A DNA stretch of 64,000 nucleotides, taken from NCBI GenBank assembly GCA_019634575.1, contig JAHCAY010000001.1:3472001-3536000 (forward strand), read 5' to 3'. Below the pieces are notes generated by a model. It saw only the letters and a program-made list of their open reading frames with translations, had not been told where the DNA came from and did no database searches. The first letter of the stretch is position 1, and every line of letters starts with the position of its first letter. The position numbers and the translations under genes are program-made. Origin of the DNA: Candidatus Didemnitutus sp. GTDB lineage: Bacteria > Verrucomicrobiota > Verrucomicrobiia > Opitutales > Opitutaceae. Below, one piece after another: positions 8,818-18,163 of this stretch.

Positions 8818-8946
8818 ATATCGGCCCGCTACGGCCTCAATGTCGTTCCGGCCATGTTCCTGCTCGATCGGGACGGCCGGGGCGTCTCCACCGACGCCCG
8901 CAGCCCCTTGCTCAAAGCCGAGGTGAAGCGCCTGCTCGGCCTCTGA
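8818..8946 (+). pseudogene. Remnant: C-terminal end of a TlpA-like thioredoxin
   Basis: The frame encodes about 42 residues reading RYGLNVVPAMFLLDRDGRG and then ending KAEVKRLLGL-stop. It reproduces the cis-proline strand and the last helix of the TlpA fold (compare VPAIPAVFIIDGEG in the gene at 7259). A stop codon lies three codons upstream of the recognisable part, and no CxxC half is found nearby. It is therefore a truncated relic, probably left from rearrangement or duplication of the adjacent receptor/TlpA loci. Confidence 0.65.
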
Positions 8947-9047
8947 AGGGTCAGGTTGCGGCCTGGACGATTTCCTTCGGGGATTTGGCCGCTTCGTTCG
9001 TCTAAGTAATAGCGCCGCCTTCCGCTGCGCGAATCCTTGCCTTCGCC

Positions 9048-9362
9048 ATGGTAGCTTCCCGCTCGTCCCGTTTTGTGCCCCTCAGCCTGCTCGTCGGCGC
9101 CAGTTGCCTGCTGCCGGTCCGTCAGGAAACGTCTCCGGTCGTCTCCGCCTCCCGCCCGCTAGCGACACTGGTGCCCGATTTGACGCCCGCCGAACTGCGC
9201 GTGAGAGACCTGCTCCTTACCGGCCTTTCCAACAAGGAGATCGCCAGCGAGCTCAATCGCGCCGAGGCCACGATCAAGAACCAGGTCGCGTCGATCCTGC
9301 ACAAGCATGGCGTGCCCTCCCGTGCGCGACTGCTGGCGATGAAGCGCCAAGCGTCCGTTTAA
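9048..9362 (+). CDS. Small LuxR-type helix-turn-helix protein
   Basis: A 104-residue protein. Residues about 42-100 form a GerE/LuxR DNA-binding domain: LTPAELRVRDLLLTGLSNKEIASELNRAEATIKNQVASILHKHG, showing the conserved four-helix arrangement and the T-x-K-N-x-V recognition helix. Residues 1-40 are non-conserved and slightly hydrophobic and contain no receiver domain. It therefore has no phosphorylation input of its own. It lies 200 bp upstream of the second sigma/FecR/receptor locus and may regulate it, but nothing in the sequence proves this. Confidence 0.75.
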   Translation: MVASRSSRFVPLSLLVGASCLLPVRQETSPVVSASRPLATLVPDLTPAELRVRDLLLTGLSNKEIASELNRAEATIKNQVASILHKHGVPSRARLLAMKRQASV

Positions 9363-9562
9363 GTTCGGAAGTTTAGGTTGAAGTGTCCGGCGAGTGACGC
9401 GCCGCCCCGTGCTTCTCCTAAACCTCAGCCGACGGCGCGCGGCGCCGCCTCGCGCTAAGACGCGCGCGCCACACAAAACTACTAGCGGCTCCCGGGAAGA
9501 TTTTCCCTGCGCAGCAAAAATCCGCAAACCCGCTCGACTCCCGCGGCGGACGGGCCGATGCC

Positions 9563-10117
9563 ATGGGCGTCGCCATGCCCCCGCACGATCCCGAGACCGC
9601 CCGATGGTTTGCCCGTGAGGTGCAGCCGCACGAGGCGTCGTTGCGCTCTTACCTGCGAGGCAAGTTTCCAGGCCACCCCGACATCGAAGACCTCGTTCAG
9701 GAAACCTACGCGCGCCTGCTCCAGGCCCGCGAGCACGGCGAGGTGCGCGCGCCGAAGGCCTTCCTCTTCACCACGGCGCGCAATGCCGCCTTCGACTATT
9801 TTCGCCGGCGAAAAATCGCCACGATCGACGGAATAGCAGAACTCGAATCGCTGTCCGTCTTGGAAGAGAGGCCCGGCATCCCCGAGGCCGTTGCCCATGA
9901 CCAGGAACTCCAACTGCTCGCCCAAGCCATCGCGGCGCTGCCCACCCGCTGCCGCCAAGTGCTGACGCTGCGCAAAATCTACGGGCTCTCGCATCGCGAG
10001 ATCGCGTCCCAGCTCGGCATCTCCGAGCACACGGTGAATGCGCAGATCGCCATCGGCGTGCTGCGCCTGCGCGACTTTCTGAAACAACACGGAGTGACCC
10101 ACGGAGGCACCGCATGA
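9563..10117 (+). CDS. FecI-type ECF sigma factor (second locus)
   Basis: A 184-residue ECF sigma factor with region 2 (IEDLVQETYARLL, FLFTTARNAAFDYFRRRK) and region 4 (LPTRCRQVLTLRKIYGLSHREIASQLGISEHTVNAQI). It is a clear paralogue of the gene at 2416. Three ATGs are possible (9558 in another frame, 9563, 9575). The ATG at 9575 gives MPPHDPETARWF, matching MPPDASPEVSRWF of the paralogue, and may be the true start. The stop overlaps the start of the following fecR-like gene (ATGA). It presumably directs transcription of the receptor at 11264. Confidence 0.93.
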   Translation: MGVAMPPHDPETARWFAREVQPHEASLRSYLRGKFPGHPDIEDLVQETYARLLQAREHGEVRAPKAFLFTTARNAAFDYFRRRKIATIDGIAELESLSVLEERPGIPEAVAHDQELQLLAQAIAALPTRCRQVLTLRKIYGLSHREIASQLGISEHTVNAQIAIGVLRLRDFLKQHGVTHGGTA

Positions 10118-11166
10118 ATGCCGAGCTGCCCCACCCACACGACCCCGAGGAAATCGAAGCGACCGCCGCCGTCTGGCTGAGCCTGCGCGACCGCGGCATG
10201 ACCGAGAGCGAGACCGCCGAGTTCATGCGCTGGCTGCAACTGTCGCCGAAGCACGCCGAGGCTTTCGCGGAGCTCGACGCCGTCTGGCGAGACTTCAACC
10301 GCACCGCCGCGCTGCGGCCGACGGCCGCCGCCACGCCCGAGCCCGAGTTGCTCGCGCCGCGCTCGCGTTCGCCGGCCCGCCGCCGCGCGTCGCGCGTGTG
10401 GGTGCCGCTCGCCGCCGCCGCGACCATCGCGCTCGCATGGGCGGGGTGGGCGGGCTTCAACGCGGCGCGTCCGACCGCCGAGACCGACGTGGGGGCGTTT
10501 CAGAAGCTCGATTTGCCGGACGGCTCGGTCGTGCAGCTCAACACCGACAGCGCGATCAAGGTCCACTACTCGGACCACGAGCGCCGCGTCGAGCTGTTGC
10601 GCGGCGAGGCGCATTTCGACGTCGCGAAGAATCCCGCCCGGCCGTTCATCGTCGCCGCCAACCACGTCGCCGTGCGCGCCGTCGGCACCGCGTTCAACGT
10701 CCGCCTGCGCGAGGATGCCGTCGACGTGCTCGTCACCGAGGGCAAGGTGCAGGTAAACGACACCGTCAAAGGTGCCTCGCTGCTCCCCGCCGTCGCCGAC
10801 CAATCCGGCCCGCCGCTGCTTGTGGAGGGCGAGAGCGTGCGCGTGAAGCTGTTGACCGAACCCGAGAAGGACGCGCCGCCCGTCGTCGCCATCAGCGAAG
10901 TCGGCGCCATCGAGATGCACCGTGCACTCGCCTGGCAGGAGCGCCGGCTGGAGTTCGAGGATCTGCCGCTTGCGGACGTCGTGGCGGAATTCAATCGCTA
11001 CAACCGCACGAAGCTCGTGATCGCTGATCCTGCCCTGAACGCGAAACACTTCAGCGGCACATTCCGCGCGGACGCCTACGAGCCGTTCGTGCGTCTGTTG
11101 GAGGAGAATTTCGGTGTGGCCAGCGAGCGCACCGGGCAGGGAATCGAGCTCCGCGCCGCGCGATGA
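10114..11166 (+). CDS. FecR-family anti-sigma regulator (second locus)
   Basis: A 350-residue paralogue of the protein at 2943. The N-terminal DUF4880-like sigma-binding domain (about 8-65, FMRWLQLSPKHAEAFAELD) precedes a single membrane helix (about 93-115). The periplasmic FecR domain follows (LPDGSVVQLNTDSAI, GEAHFDV, VRAVGTAFNVR, VLVTEGKVQV). A C-terminal segment LADVVAEFNRYNRTKL resembles the STN interaction module. Start and stop are coupled to the sigma gene by a 4-bp overlap. It is expected to hold the sigma factor until the receptor signals. Confidence 0.93.
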   Translation: MNAELPHPHDPEEIEATAAVWLSLRDRGMTESETAEFMRWLQLSPKHAEAFAELDAVWRDFNRTAALRPTAAATPEPELLAPRSRSPARRRASRVWVPLAAAATIALAWAGWAGFNAARPTAETDVGAFQKLDLPDGSVVQLNTDSAIKVHYSDHERRVELLRGEAHFDVAKNPARPFIVAANHVAVRAVGTAFNVRLREDAVDVLVTEGKVQVNDTVKGASLLPAVADQSGPPLLVEGESVRVKLLTEPEKDAPPVVAISEVGAIEMHRALAWQERRLEFEDLPLADVVAEFNRYNRTKLVIADPALNAKHFSGTFRADAYEPFVRLLEENFGVASERTGQGIELRAAR

Positions 11167-11263
11167 CACGGCGGCACGGGAAATTTTCTAGAGAGTTTTT
11201 CAGATTCGTCCGTCTGCCCTTGGTGACCGGCGTGCCGCCCCTTCCGCGCGTCGGGCACACACT

Positions 11264-14200
11264 ATGACCTCACCCTCGCATCCTCGCGTCGGCGCCGCGC
11301 GTTACCTGCGGACGCCTGTCCTGCTTTTGCTCAGTCTCTGTCTCGCTCTACTCGGCTTCGCGGCCGAGGCGGCGAAGAAAAATTTCAACGTGCCCGCGGA
11401 CGATGCCGCGAGGGCGCTGAAGCAGTTCGCCGCCCAGTCCGGCGAGCAGCTGCTCTTCTCTCCCTCCGACGTCGCCGGCGTGAAGACGCTCGCGATCAAG
11501 GGTGAGTTCACTCCTCGCGCCGCGCTGGAGCAAATGCTCGAAGGCACGGCGCTCGTCGTCGCCCAAGACAAGTCCACCGGCGCCCTCGCCGTGCGGAAGG
11601 AAATCGCCGCAGAATCAAAAAACGCCCTAAGCCGTCCCGCTGACGCGGCGGCGGCGAACGGTGCAGCCGGCAACGCCAACACGACGGTCAAGGACGGGAC
11701 TGTCCAGCTGGACGCTTTCAAGGTCACGGGCTCACGGATTCGCACGCTGGTCGGCGAGCAGACGATGCAGCCGGTCTTCACGCTCGATCGCCGGGCGATC
11801 CAGCGGACCGGAGCGGCGAATTTGGGCGATGTGTTCCGCGCGATTCCGCAGGTCAGCAGTTCCAGCAACGGCATGGGCAACAACGCCGGCTCACCCAGCC
11901 CGCTGGCGGGCGACTATGCGGTGTCCGCGAACCTGCGCGGCTTTCAGGGCGCGAGCACGCTGATCCTGGTGGACGGCCGACGCGTGACCAAAGGCAGCCA
12001 GGTCACGATCAACGACCGTTACGACATCGGCGGCATCCCGCTCTCTGCCGTGGACCGGATCGAGGTGATGCTGGACGGCGCGAGTGCGATCTACGGCGCC
12101 GATGCGGTCGCCGGCGTGATCAACATCATCACGCGGAAGGACTACAACGGAACGGAAATTCAGATCAACTATGACAACACGTTCAAGACGGACGCCTCGG
12201 TTCAGAGTTATTCGCTGACCCAGAGCGTCGCGCGCGCGAACTGGAATGCGCGCGTGACGTTGTCGCATGAACGGAGCACGCCTCTGGCCGCGCGAGACAC
12301 GGCGACGATCAACACGAATGATCGCCGCGCGTTCGGCGGAGCGGATAACCGCAGCGACTCCATCCGCGTCGTGCCGGGCTGGATCGAAACGGAGAGCGGC
12401 TTGAATCTTCCGGGCTTGGCCACGCCGATGGCGCCGATTCCGGCGAATTCCTCCGGCACCGGCCTGGCCGCGACCGATTACGCCAAAGCCTATGCGGCGG
12501 CCGGCGGCGCGGCATGGGATCCGTTTTCCACGGACGACGCGACCGCTTGGGGCGAGCGCTTCGACGCGGCTTCCATCTACGCGAGCCCGCGTTTCGAGCA
12601 GAATTCGGTGCTCTTCGGCGGCGAGTATACCTTCAACAAGGCCTTCTCCGTTTACGCCCAAGGCCGCTACGTCGAGAGCAAGAACGAGGGCTACGGCGAT
12701 CCCTACAACACCGAAGGCATCTACTTCAACGATACGGGCCCGACCGGTTTTAACGTGGGCTTCGCCTTCGGTTTGACCCTGCCGGCGAACTACCCGGGCA
12801 ATCCCTTCGGTGTCCCCATCATCCTGCACAAAACATTTTTCGACAACCTGTCCGCCTTCAAGGTGACGCGCAAAGCGTTCAGCGGAACCATCGGCTTCCG
12901 CGGAGAGCTGGGGAGCGACTGGCGCTACGACGTGAGCGCGACCTTGGACAAATCGCAGTCCGTGCCGGACAACGGCACCGGCGTGCTCGAGCAGGCGCGG
13001 GTCCAGTCGCTGCTCAACGCCAGCAATCCGCCGACGCTGTTGTATGACAGCACGAGTCGCACCGTCGCGCTGCAGGATGTGTTCAGCGCGGTGGCCGGAC
13101 CGCAGGCCATCACGCAAGAGCGACCGAAGAACCTCCTCCTCTCCGCCAGTGCGGATGGCAAGGTCTGGAAGCTGCCGGCGGGCGACGTGCGAATGGCCCT
13201 CACTGCGGAAGCGATGCACGACGAATTGGAAAGCACGAGCGCGCTCGTGCCCGCCGCGAGCCGGCGTTCGTATGGTTTTGCGGCCGAAGTCAGGGCTCCG
13301 GTGGTTTCGCCCCAGCAGGATCTCCCGCTCCTCAACCGCCTGGATGTGTCCATTGCCGCGCGCCACGACCGCTATTCCGATTTCGCTTCGACGACCAATC
13401 CGACGTTCAGCGTGCTCGCTCAGCCGATCTCCTGGCTTTCACTGCGCGTGACTCGCTCCGAAGGGTATCGGGTGCCGCCGCTCTTCAGCGAGCGGCGCGT
13501 CCAGTCTCGCACGAATCTGACGCGCATCCCCGCGGATTTCACGGATCCGTTGCGCAACAACGAGCCGATCACACTGCCGTTCACTTCCACCATCAGCGGC
13601 AATCCGAATATCGATCCGGAGGTTTTCAAGAGTAACACCTTCTCGCTCACCGTGGATGTGCCCGGTGTCCCGGGCCTGTCGGTCCAAGGCACCCGCTGGC
13701 AGACCGACTACTCCAGTCGGATTGTGCAGATGAACAGCATCTTTAGTTTCACGGAAATCGCGACGCTCTACCCCGAGTTCATGATTCGCGCGCCTTCCTC
13801 CGGCGGCACACCCGGACGGATCGTCGAGTGGGTGCAGAGCTGGATGAACGTGAGCGAGTCCAAACACGCTGGTTGGGACGCCGGTTTGCGCTACAACCTG
13901 CCGACCGCGAAGGGCCGCCTCGACGCACGCGTGGACGTCGCGCGGACGGACAAAAACGAAATGCGTGTCCGCGGACCGAACGGGCCCATCACGCCCTCGC
14001 AAACCGGCACGAGCAATCTCCCGTGGCAGCTGTCCGGCTCGCTCTTCTGGAGCACCGGCGCGATGGAGGTCGGCACGCTGGCCACCTACAACAGTTCGTT
14101 CAACGAGAGCCTGACGAGCACCACGGTCATCGGCTCCAGCATCCGCTGGGATCTGCAGTTCGGCTACGATTTCGGGCGCTCCTCCGCTCTCCCGCATCGG

Positions 14201-14353
14201 TGGGCTCGCGCGCTGCTCAAGGACACGCGCGTGCGATTCACCGTCTTCAACGTCTTCGACCAGGACCCTCCGCTTGCGGCCGGCACGTTCCGCTTCGGCA
14301 CGATCGAGCAACGTCAACAGCACTACGCGATCAACATCACGCGGCAATTCTGA
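11264..14353 (+). CDS. STN-domain TonB-dependent outer-membrane receptor (second locus)
   Basis: A 1029-residue receptor with a signal peptide (about 1-34), an STN domain (about 38-112, FNVPADDAARALKQFAAQSGEQLLF), a plug (about 165-300, NLRGFQGASTLILVDGRRV and DRIEVMLDGASAIYGADAVAGVINIITR) and a barrel ending in QF. It is closer to typical TonB receptors of Verrucomicrobiota (YGADAVAGVINIITRK) than the first one and differs strongly in its barrel loops. The two loci therefore probably take up different substrates. It lies 97 bp downstream of its fecR gene. Confidence 0.93.
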   Translation: MTSPSHPRVGAARYLRTPVLLLLSLCLALLGFAAEAAKKNFNVPADDAARALKQFAAQSGEQLLFSPSDVAGVKTLAIKGEFTPRAALEQMLEGTALVVAQDKSTGALAVRKEIAAESKNALSRPADAAAANGAAGNANTTVKDGTVQLDAFKVTGSRIRTLVGEQTMQPVFTLDRRAIQRTGAANLGDVFRAIPQVSSSSNGMGNNAGSPSPLAGDYAVSANLRGFQGASTLILVDGRRVTKGSQVTINDRYDIGGIPLSAVDRIEVMLDGASAIYGADAVAGVINIITRKDYNGTEIQINYDNTFKTDASVQSYSLTQSVARANWNARVTLSHERSTPLAARDTATINTNDRRAFGGADNRSDSIRVVPGWIETESGLNLPGLATPMAPIPANSSGTGLAATDYAKAYAAAGGAAWDPFSTDDATAWGERFDAASIYASPRFEQNSVLFGGEYTFNKAFSVYAQGRYVESKNEGYGDPYNTEGIYFNDTGPTGFNVGFAFGLTLPANYPGNPFGVPIILHKTFFDNLSAFKVTRKAFSGTIGFRGELGSDWRYDVSATLDKSQSVPDNGTGVLEQARVQSLLNASNPPTLLYDSTSRTVALQDVFSAVAGPQAITQERPKNLLLSASADGKVWKLPAGDVRMALTAEAMHDELESTSALVPAASRRSYGFAAEVRAPVVSPQQDLPLLNRLDVSIAARHDRYSDFASTTNPTFSVLAQPISWLSLRVTRSEGYRVPPLFSERRVQSRTNLTRIPADFTDPLRNNEPITLPFTSTISGNPNIDPEVFKSNTFSLTVDVPGVPGLSVQGTRWQTDYSSRIVQMNSIFSFTEIATLYPEFMIRAPSSGGTPGRIVEWVQSWMNVSESKHAGWDAGLRYNLPTAKGRLDARVDVARTDKNEMRVRGPNGPITPSQTGTSNLPWQLSGSLFWSTGAMEVGTLATYNSSFNESLTSTTVIGSSIRWDLQFGYDFGRSSALPHRWARALLKDTRVRFTVFNVFDQDPPLAAGTFRFGTIEQRQQHYAINITRQF

Positions 14354-14394
14354 GCGAAGCCGCTCTCGCCGTCGCAACCTCGTAAGACTTACCC

Positions 14395-15492
14395 ATGAAA
14401 CTCTTCACTCTGCGCTCGCTCGTGTTGAGCGCGCTGCTTCTCGCCGTCGTCTCTTCTGTTTCCGCCGAGGAGGCGGCGTTCAAAATCGGCCGGCCCGCGC
14501 CTGAGTTCAAAGCCGGGCGCTGGGTGAAACACGGTCCGATCACCCGTCTCGAACCGGGCCAGATCTACATCATCGAATTCTGGGCCACCTGGTGCTCGCC
14601 CTGCCGCGCCGCGATGCCGCACCTCACCAAGCTCGCGCACGAATACCAGGGCAAGCTGACCGTGATCGGAGTCGATCTCTTCGAGCGGCTGCCGGGTCCG
14701 GAGGCGGACCGCGCCGTGGACAAGGTGATCGCGCAAATGGGCAAGGACGCCGATTACCCGATCTGCCGCGACACCGCCGACGACCACCTGCTCAAGAATT
14801 GGTTCAACCCGACCAAAGCGGCGGGGATTCCGACGTCGATCGTGGTCGATGGAGCCGGAAAAATCGCGTGGATCAGCAGCGGGATGCCGTTCGAGCTCGA
14901 CCGCGTCGTGAAGGAACTGCTGGCGGGGAAATTCGATTACGCGAAATCCGCGGCCGACTTCGCCGGCGATCCGGGCAACCAGGAAACCATGCTGAAGGTG
15001 ATGGAGAAGTTCAGCGCGGCGATGGAGGCGAAGGACTGGCGCAAGGCGATGGACGTCTGGGCGGAATACCCGACCTTCGCGGCCAAGATGCCCGCGTTGC
15101 GTTTTCGCTCTCTGGTGAAATTCGATGCGAAGCAGGCTTTCGCCGAGGCGCAGGCCGCGGTGGAGAAGGCACAGCGGGATCCGTCCGATCTTTTGCAGCG
15201 CACCACCGTGCAGGGCTACCTCAGCGTGTTGCTGCAGACCGATGATCTTCCGACGGAATACTACGCCTACGCGCTCGAAAACCTTAAGGCTGACGCCAAA
15301 GGCAATGTGTTCTCGGCGTTGGCCCAAGGTGCCTGGCGTCTCGGCGATGCCGCTCAGGCGGTGGAATATCAGGCGAAGTTCCGCGACTACCTGCACGACC
15401 TTCCGAATGGAGTCGGAAAACAGCTCTTGGACCAGGTGGACGCGGACCTCGCGAAATACCAAGAGGCGGCCCGCCGCAAATCGGCGAACTAA
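14395..15492 (+). CDS. TlpA-like exported thioredoxin with helical C-terminal domain
   Basis: A 365-residue protein, 41 bp behind the receptor. A signal peptide (1-23) precedes a thioredoxin fold starting almost at once (FKIGRPAPEFKAGRW). The redox motif is FWATWCSPC (Cys67, Cys70), and AGIPTSIVVDGAGKIAWI is the cis-proline and final strand region. Residues about 185-355 form an extra helical, TPR-like domain. Domain order is the reverse of the protein at 7259, where the helical part comes first. A periplasmic oxidoreductase role is expected; client proteins are unknown. Confidence 0.9.
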   Translation: MKLFTLRSLVLSALLLAVVSSVSAEEAAFKIGRPAPEFKAGRWVKHGPITRLEPGQIYIIEFWATWCSPCRAAMPHLTKLAHEYQGKLTVIGVDLFERLPGPEADRAVDKVIAQMGKDADYPICRDTADDHLLKNWFNPTKAAGIPTSIVVDGAGKIAWISSGMPFELDRVVKELLAGKFDYAKSAADFAGDPGNQETMLKVMEKFSAAMEAKDWRKAMDVWAEYPTFAAKMPALRFRSLVKFDAKQAFAEAQAAVEKAQRDPSDLLQRTTVQGYLSVLLQTDDLPTEYYAYALENLKADAKGNVFSALAQGAWRLGDAAQAVEYQAKFRDYLHDLPNGVGKQLLDQVDADLAKYQEAARRKSAN

Positions 15493-15550
15493 CCGTATTC
15501 CGGCTGCGCGGAGGCGCGGAAGAAACCAATTTTCCAAATTCCCGAGCACG

Positions 15551-15704
15551 ACACAGAGAACGCAGAGGCAGACCGGAGAGACACAGAGTTTGGGACCGAA
15601 AACCCCGAACCGATTTGGCTCTCCCGTCCGCGAGCGAATCAGACCGCGTGCGGTATTTTGAACTCACTCTCTGCGACCTCTGTGTCCCTCTTCTGCCCTC
15701 TGTG
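15551..15704. repeat. CAGAG-rich degenerate inverted repeat
   Basis: The intergenic region between the two TlpA-like genes holds two purine-rich arms. 15551-15589 contains repeated ACACAGAG and CGCAGAGG units, and 15667-15704 contains the complementary CTCTGCG, CCTCTGTG and CCCTCTGTG units. They are arranged as an imperfect inverted repeat about 75 bp apart. The units resemble short dispersed repeats, and no ORF of note is present here. Confidence 0.45.
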
Positions 15705-15780
15705 ACTGGATCGAACTGCGTTTTTAGATTCTTGCGACGCGGGTGCTCAATCTGCGCGTTCCGCTCCGAACGAGATTTCT

Positions 15781-17088
15781 ATGAAAAAATATAGCCTAGC
15801 GATCGCGTGCGCCGTCGTCCTCCTCTCTGGCGTGGCGCGGGGTGATGACCCTTCGGCGGCTGACGCCGCCTACACGAAATTCAAAAGCGTCGAGGCGACT
15901 CAGTTCGCGTGGACGAGCCTGCCGCAGCAGACGGAGGAACAGCGGGCGGCACGCGAGGCCGCGCGTCAGCAGACCAACTCGGCTATCGCCGTGGCTGCGG
16001 CCGAGTTCATCGCGCACGCCCCGAACGATGCCCGTCGCTGGGAAGCGATGCAGAAAATTGCGCTCAGCGAACGTCGCTTCGAGGGGCCGACCGCCGCGGC
16101 GGATCAGCTGGCGTGGAATGCCCTGCGCAAAGACTGTGAGCGGCAGATTCTGGACACGCCCGGAGTGCCGGCCGAGCAGGTGGAGGAATTTGCGATGATG
16201 CAGGTCGTGCTTGCCCGCGTCGCCGTCTACAAGGAGGCGGAGCGCACGGGAAAATTCGTGCCGACGCCGTGGCGGGAGGCCTTGGATCGCTTCGCACGCC
16301 GGGCACCGACTTCAGCGATGGTCGTGATGCTGGAGCACCAGTATGCGACGTTCCTGATCGAGCAGTTTCCCGAGCAGACGGATGCGGCGCTCGCTCGCTG
16401 GCGGCAGGCGATCGACGAGGCCGCTCGTCGTGAGCCGGAGTCCCCCGCCGCCGTGGCCAACGAAAGCCAGTATGTCGAGGTCCTGGTGCAGCAGCGTCCG
16501 CAGCAGGCGGATGTCTATTTGAACCAGCTCGCGGCGTCATCCAACCCGGCCTTGGCGGAGATGGCGCGCGGCAAGTTGACCGCGATCGCGGCGAGCCGAA
16601 AGCCCGTGGACCTCAGGTTCGTGGCGGTCGACGGCCGCGAGTTCGATCTCGCGAAGCTGCGCGGCAAGGTGGTCATCGTCGATTTTTGGGCGACGTGGTG
16701 TGGACCGTGTTTGCAGGAGTTGCCGAACACGAAGGCGGCCTACGCGGCCTTCCAGCCGTTCGGCGTGGAAATGGTCGGGATCTCGTTCGACCAGGCGCCG
16801 AAGGAGGGCGCTCAGCGCAACCCGGCGGATCGCACGCGCGAGCAGTTCATCGAGGCGACGAAGAAGCTGGGGATGACGTGGCCGCAGTATTACGACGGCA
16901 AGGGCCGCAAAAACGAAATCGGGCAGCGCTTCGGCGTGGATTCGATTCCGCGCGTGTGGGTCATCAATCAGGAAGGATTCATGGTGACCCAATACGCGAC
17001 CGGCCGGACGATCTGGGAGCTGCTCGCGAAATTGACCGGCCACCAGGTGGAGGTTCCGAAGGAACTCGCCGCCGAGAAGGGCGAGTAG
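15781..17088 (+). CDS. TlpA-like exported thioredoxin with long N-terminal helical domain
   Basis: A 435-residue protein with a signal peptide (1-21), a mostly helical domain (about 25-275) and a C-terminal thioredoxin/AhpC-TSA domain (about 280-420). The redox centre is FWATWCGPC (Cys307, Cys310), and the cis-proline loop is VDSIPRVWVI. The insert FDQAPKEGAQRNPADRTREQF lies where TlpA proteins carry an extra helix. It is the third TlpA-like gene on this strand within 10 kb and shares domain order with the gene at 7259. It is separated from the preceding gene by the CAGAG repeat and may have its own promoter. Confidence 0.9.
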   Translation: MKKYSLAIACAVVLLSGVARGDDPSAADAAYTKFKSVEATQFAWTSLPQQTEEQRAAREAARQQTNSAIAVAAAEFIAHAPNDARRWEAMQKIALSERRFEGPTAAADQLAWNALRKDCERQILDTPGVPAEQVEEFAMMQVVLARVAVYKEAERTGKFVPTPWREALDRFARRAPTSAMVVMLEHQYATFLIEQFPEQTDAALARWRQAIDEAARREPESPAAVANESQYVEVLVQQRPQQADVYLNQLAASSNPALAEMARGKLTAIAASRKPVDLRFVAVDGREFDLAKLRGKVVIVDFWATWCGPCLQELPNTKAAYAAFQPFGVEMVGISFDQAPKEGAQRNPADRTREQFIEATKKLGMTWPQYYDGKGRKNEIGQRFGVDSIPRVWVINQEGFMVTQYATGRTIWELLAKLTGHQVEVPKELAAEKGE

Positions 17089-17184
17089 ATCGCGCGGCGC
17101 GGACGAACACTTTCGGCGACCAGCGCGCGGTGCGGTGGAGCGCTTGCTCGAGCATCGCCCCCCCGCGCGATCATGCGCGAAGCG

Positions 17185-18123
17185 CTACGGCGTGGGCGTG
17201 GCCGCGGCGAGCGGCAGCACGCGCAGGTAATCGCCGGGCGGGCGGGCGAGGGCGCGGAGGTCGGCGTGCGAGATTTCGATGTCGCGCATCGCGGCTTTGT
17301 CGGCGGCGGTGAGTTTGAGCTGGCCGCTCTCGGTCGAGAGCACGATGCGGTCGACGATGCCCGGCAGGCGCCGGCGGACGCGATCCGGCGTGCCGAGGCC
17401 GAAGCGCACGTGGCCGGTGCCCGCGACGACCACCGCGGCGCGCGGCGTGCCGTCCGGGCCGATGAGCGCGCGGGCGGCGGCGATGTTGGCGGCCATGGTC
17501 TCGTCGCGCGCCACTTGCGCTTCGAAGACCGGGCGCAGTTTCGCGGGGTCCATGGCCATGTGCACGGCAAGCTGGAGATTGAGCAGGCGCTCGTAGGGCG
17601 CGTCGTTGAGTTCGATGTCGGCGGGCAGTGTGGCACGCTGCTCGGGTGGGAGCTTCGCGAGGCCACCGCCGCGGCTGACGGCGCGGATGACGTCCGGCGG
17701 GGCGTTGAGCGCGCGGACGGGGATGGAGTTTTGCTGCGCGAATTCGCAGAGCGCGCGGTAGTCGGCGTAGTTTTTCCACTTCTTCTCCCACGCGAGTTCG
17801 GTGGCGAGTTGGGCGAAGGTGAGCGCGCCGGCGTTGAAGCGGTCGATCGTCGGCTGATCGCGCACTTCGAGCTGCTCCATGCACAGCGTGAGCGCGCGGC
17901 CGCGGGCGTGGAGTTCCTGTAGCACGCTGAGCTGGACGGCGTGGTGACGGTCGATGGTGTGCGATTCGCCGACGTAGACGACGTCGGCTTTCGCCAGATC
18001 GGCGAACACCTCTGCGTTGCCGGCCTCCTCGCCGGTGACGAGGTCGAGCCAGAACTCGGCGGGGTTGGCGAAGACGGAAGCGGTGGCGACGGCGGTAAGC
18101 ATGGCGAGGCGTGCGAGGCGCAT
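17185..18123 (-). CDS. ChaN-family haem/iron-related lipoprotein-like protein
   Basis: A 312-residue protein from the ATG at 18123 (an in-frame TTG lies 12 bases upstream). A signal peptide (1-19) is followed by the ChaN fold. The motif DVVYVGESHTIDRHH (residues about 45-60) is the conserved haem-contact region of ChaN-like proteins, and VVVAGTGHVRFGLGTPDRV is the conserved C-terminal motif. Members bind haem and are linked with iron acquisition, though their biochemistry is poorly defined. No lipobox cysteine is evident, so it may be soluble in the periplasm. It is convergent with the TlpA-like gene. Confidence 0.85.
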   Translation of the reverse strand: MRLARLAMLTAVATASVFANPAEFWLDLVTGEEAGNAEVFADLAKADVVYVGESHTIDRHHAVQLSVLQELHARGRALTLCMEQLEVRDQPTIDRFNAGALTFAQLATELAWEKKWKNYADYRALCEFAQQNSIPVRALNAPPDVIRAVSRGGGLAKLPPEQRATLPADIELNDAPYERLLNLQLAVHMAMDPAKLRPVFEAQVARDETMAANIAAARALIGPDGTPRAAVVVAGTGHVRFGLGTPDRVRRRLPGIVDRIVLSTESGQLKLTAADKAAMRDIEISHADLRALARPPGDYLRVLPLAAATPTP

Positions 18124-18163
18124 CGCCGGAGTCAATCGATCCCGCGGCCCGAGACGAGCCGGA

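Noticed and set aside
17089-17171. 9-bp inverted repeat ATCGCGCGG / CCGCGCGAT between two convergent genes
   Set aside because: The arms are 65 bp apart and made of the commonest GC words in this genome. No T-tract, so not supportable as a terminator or mobile-element end.
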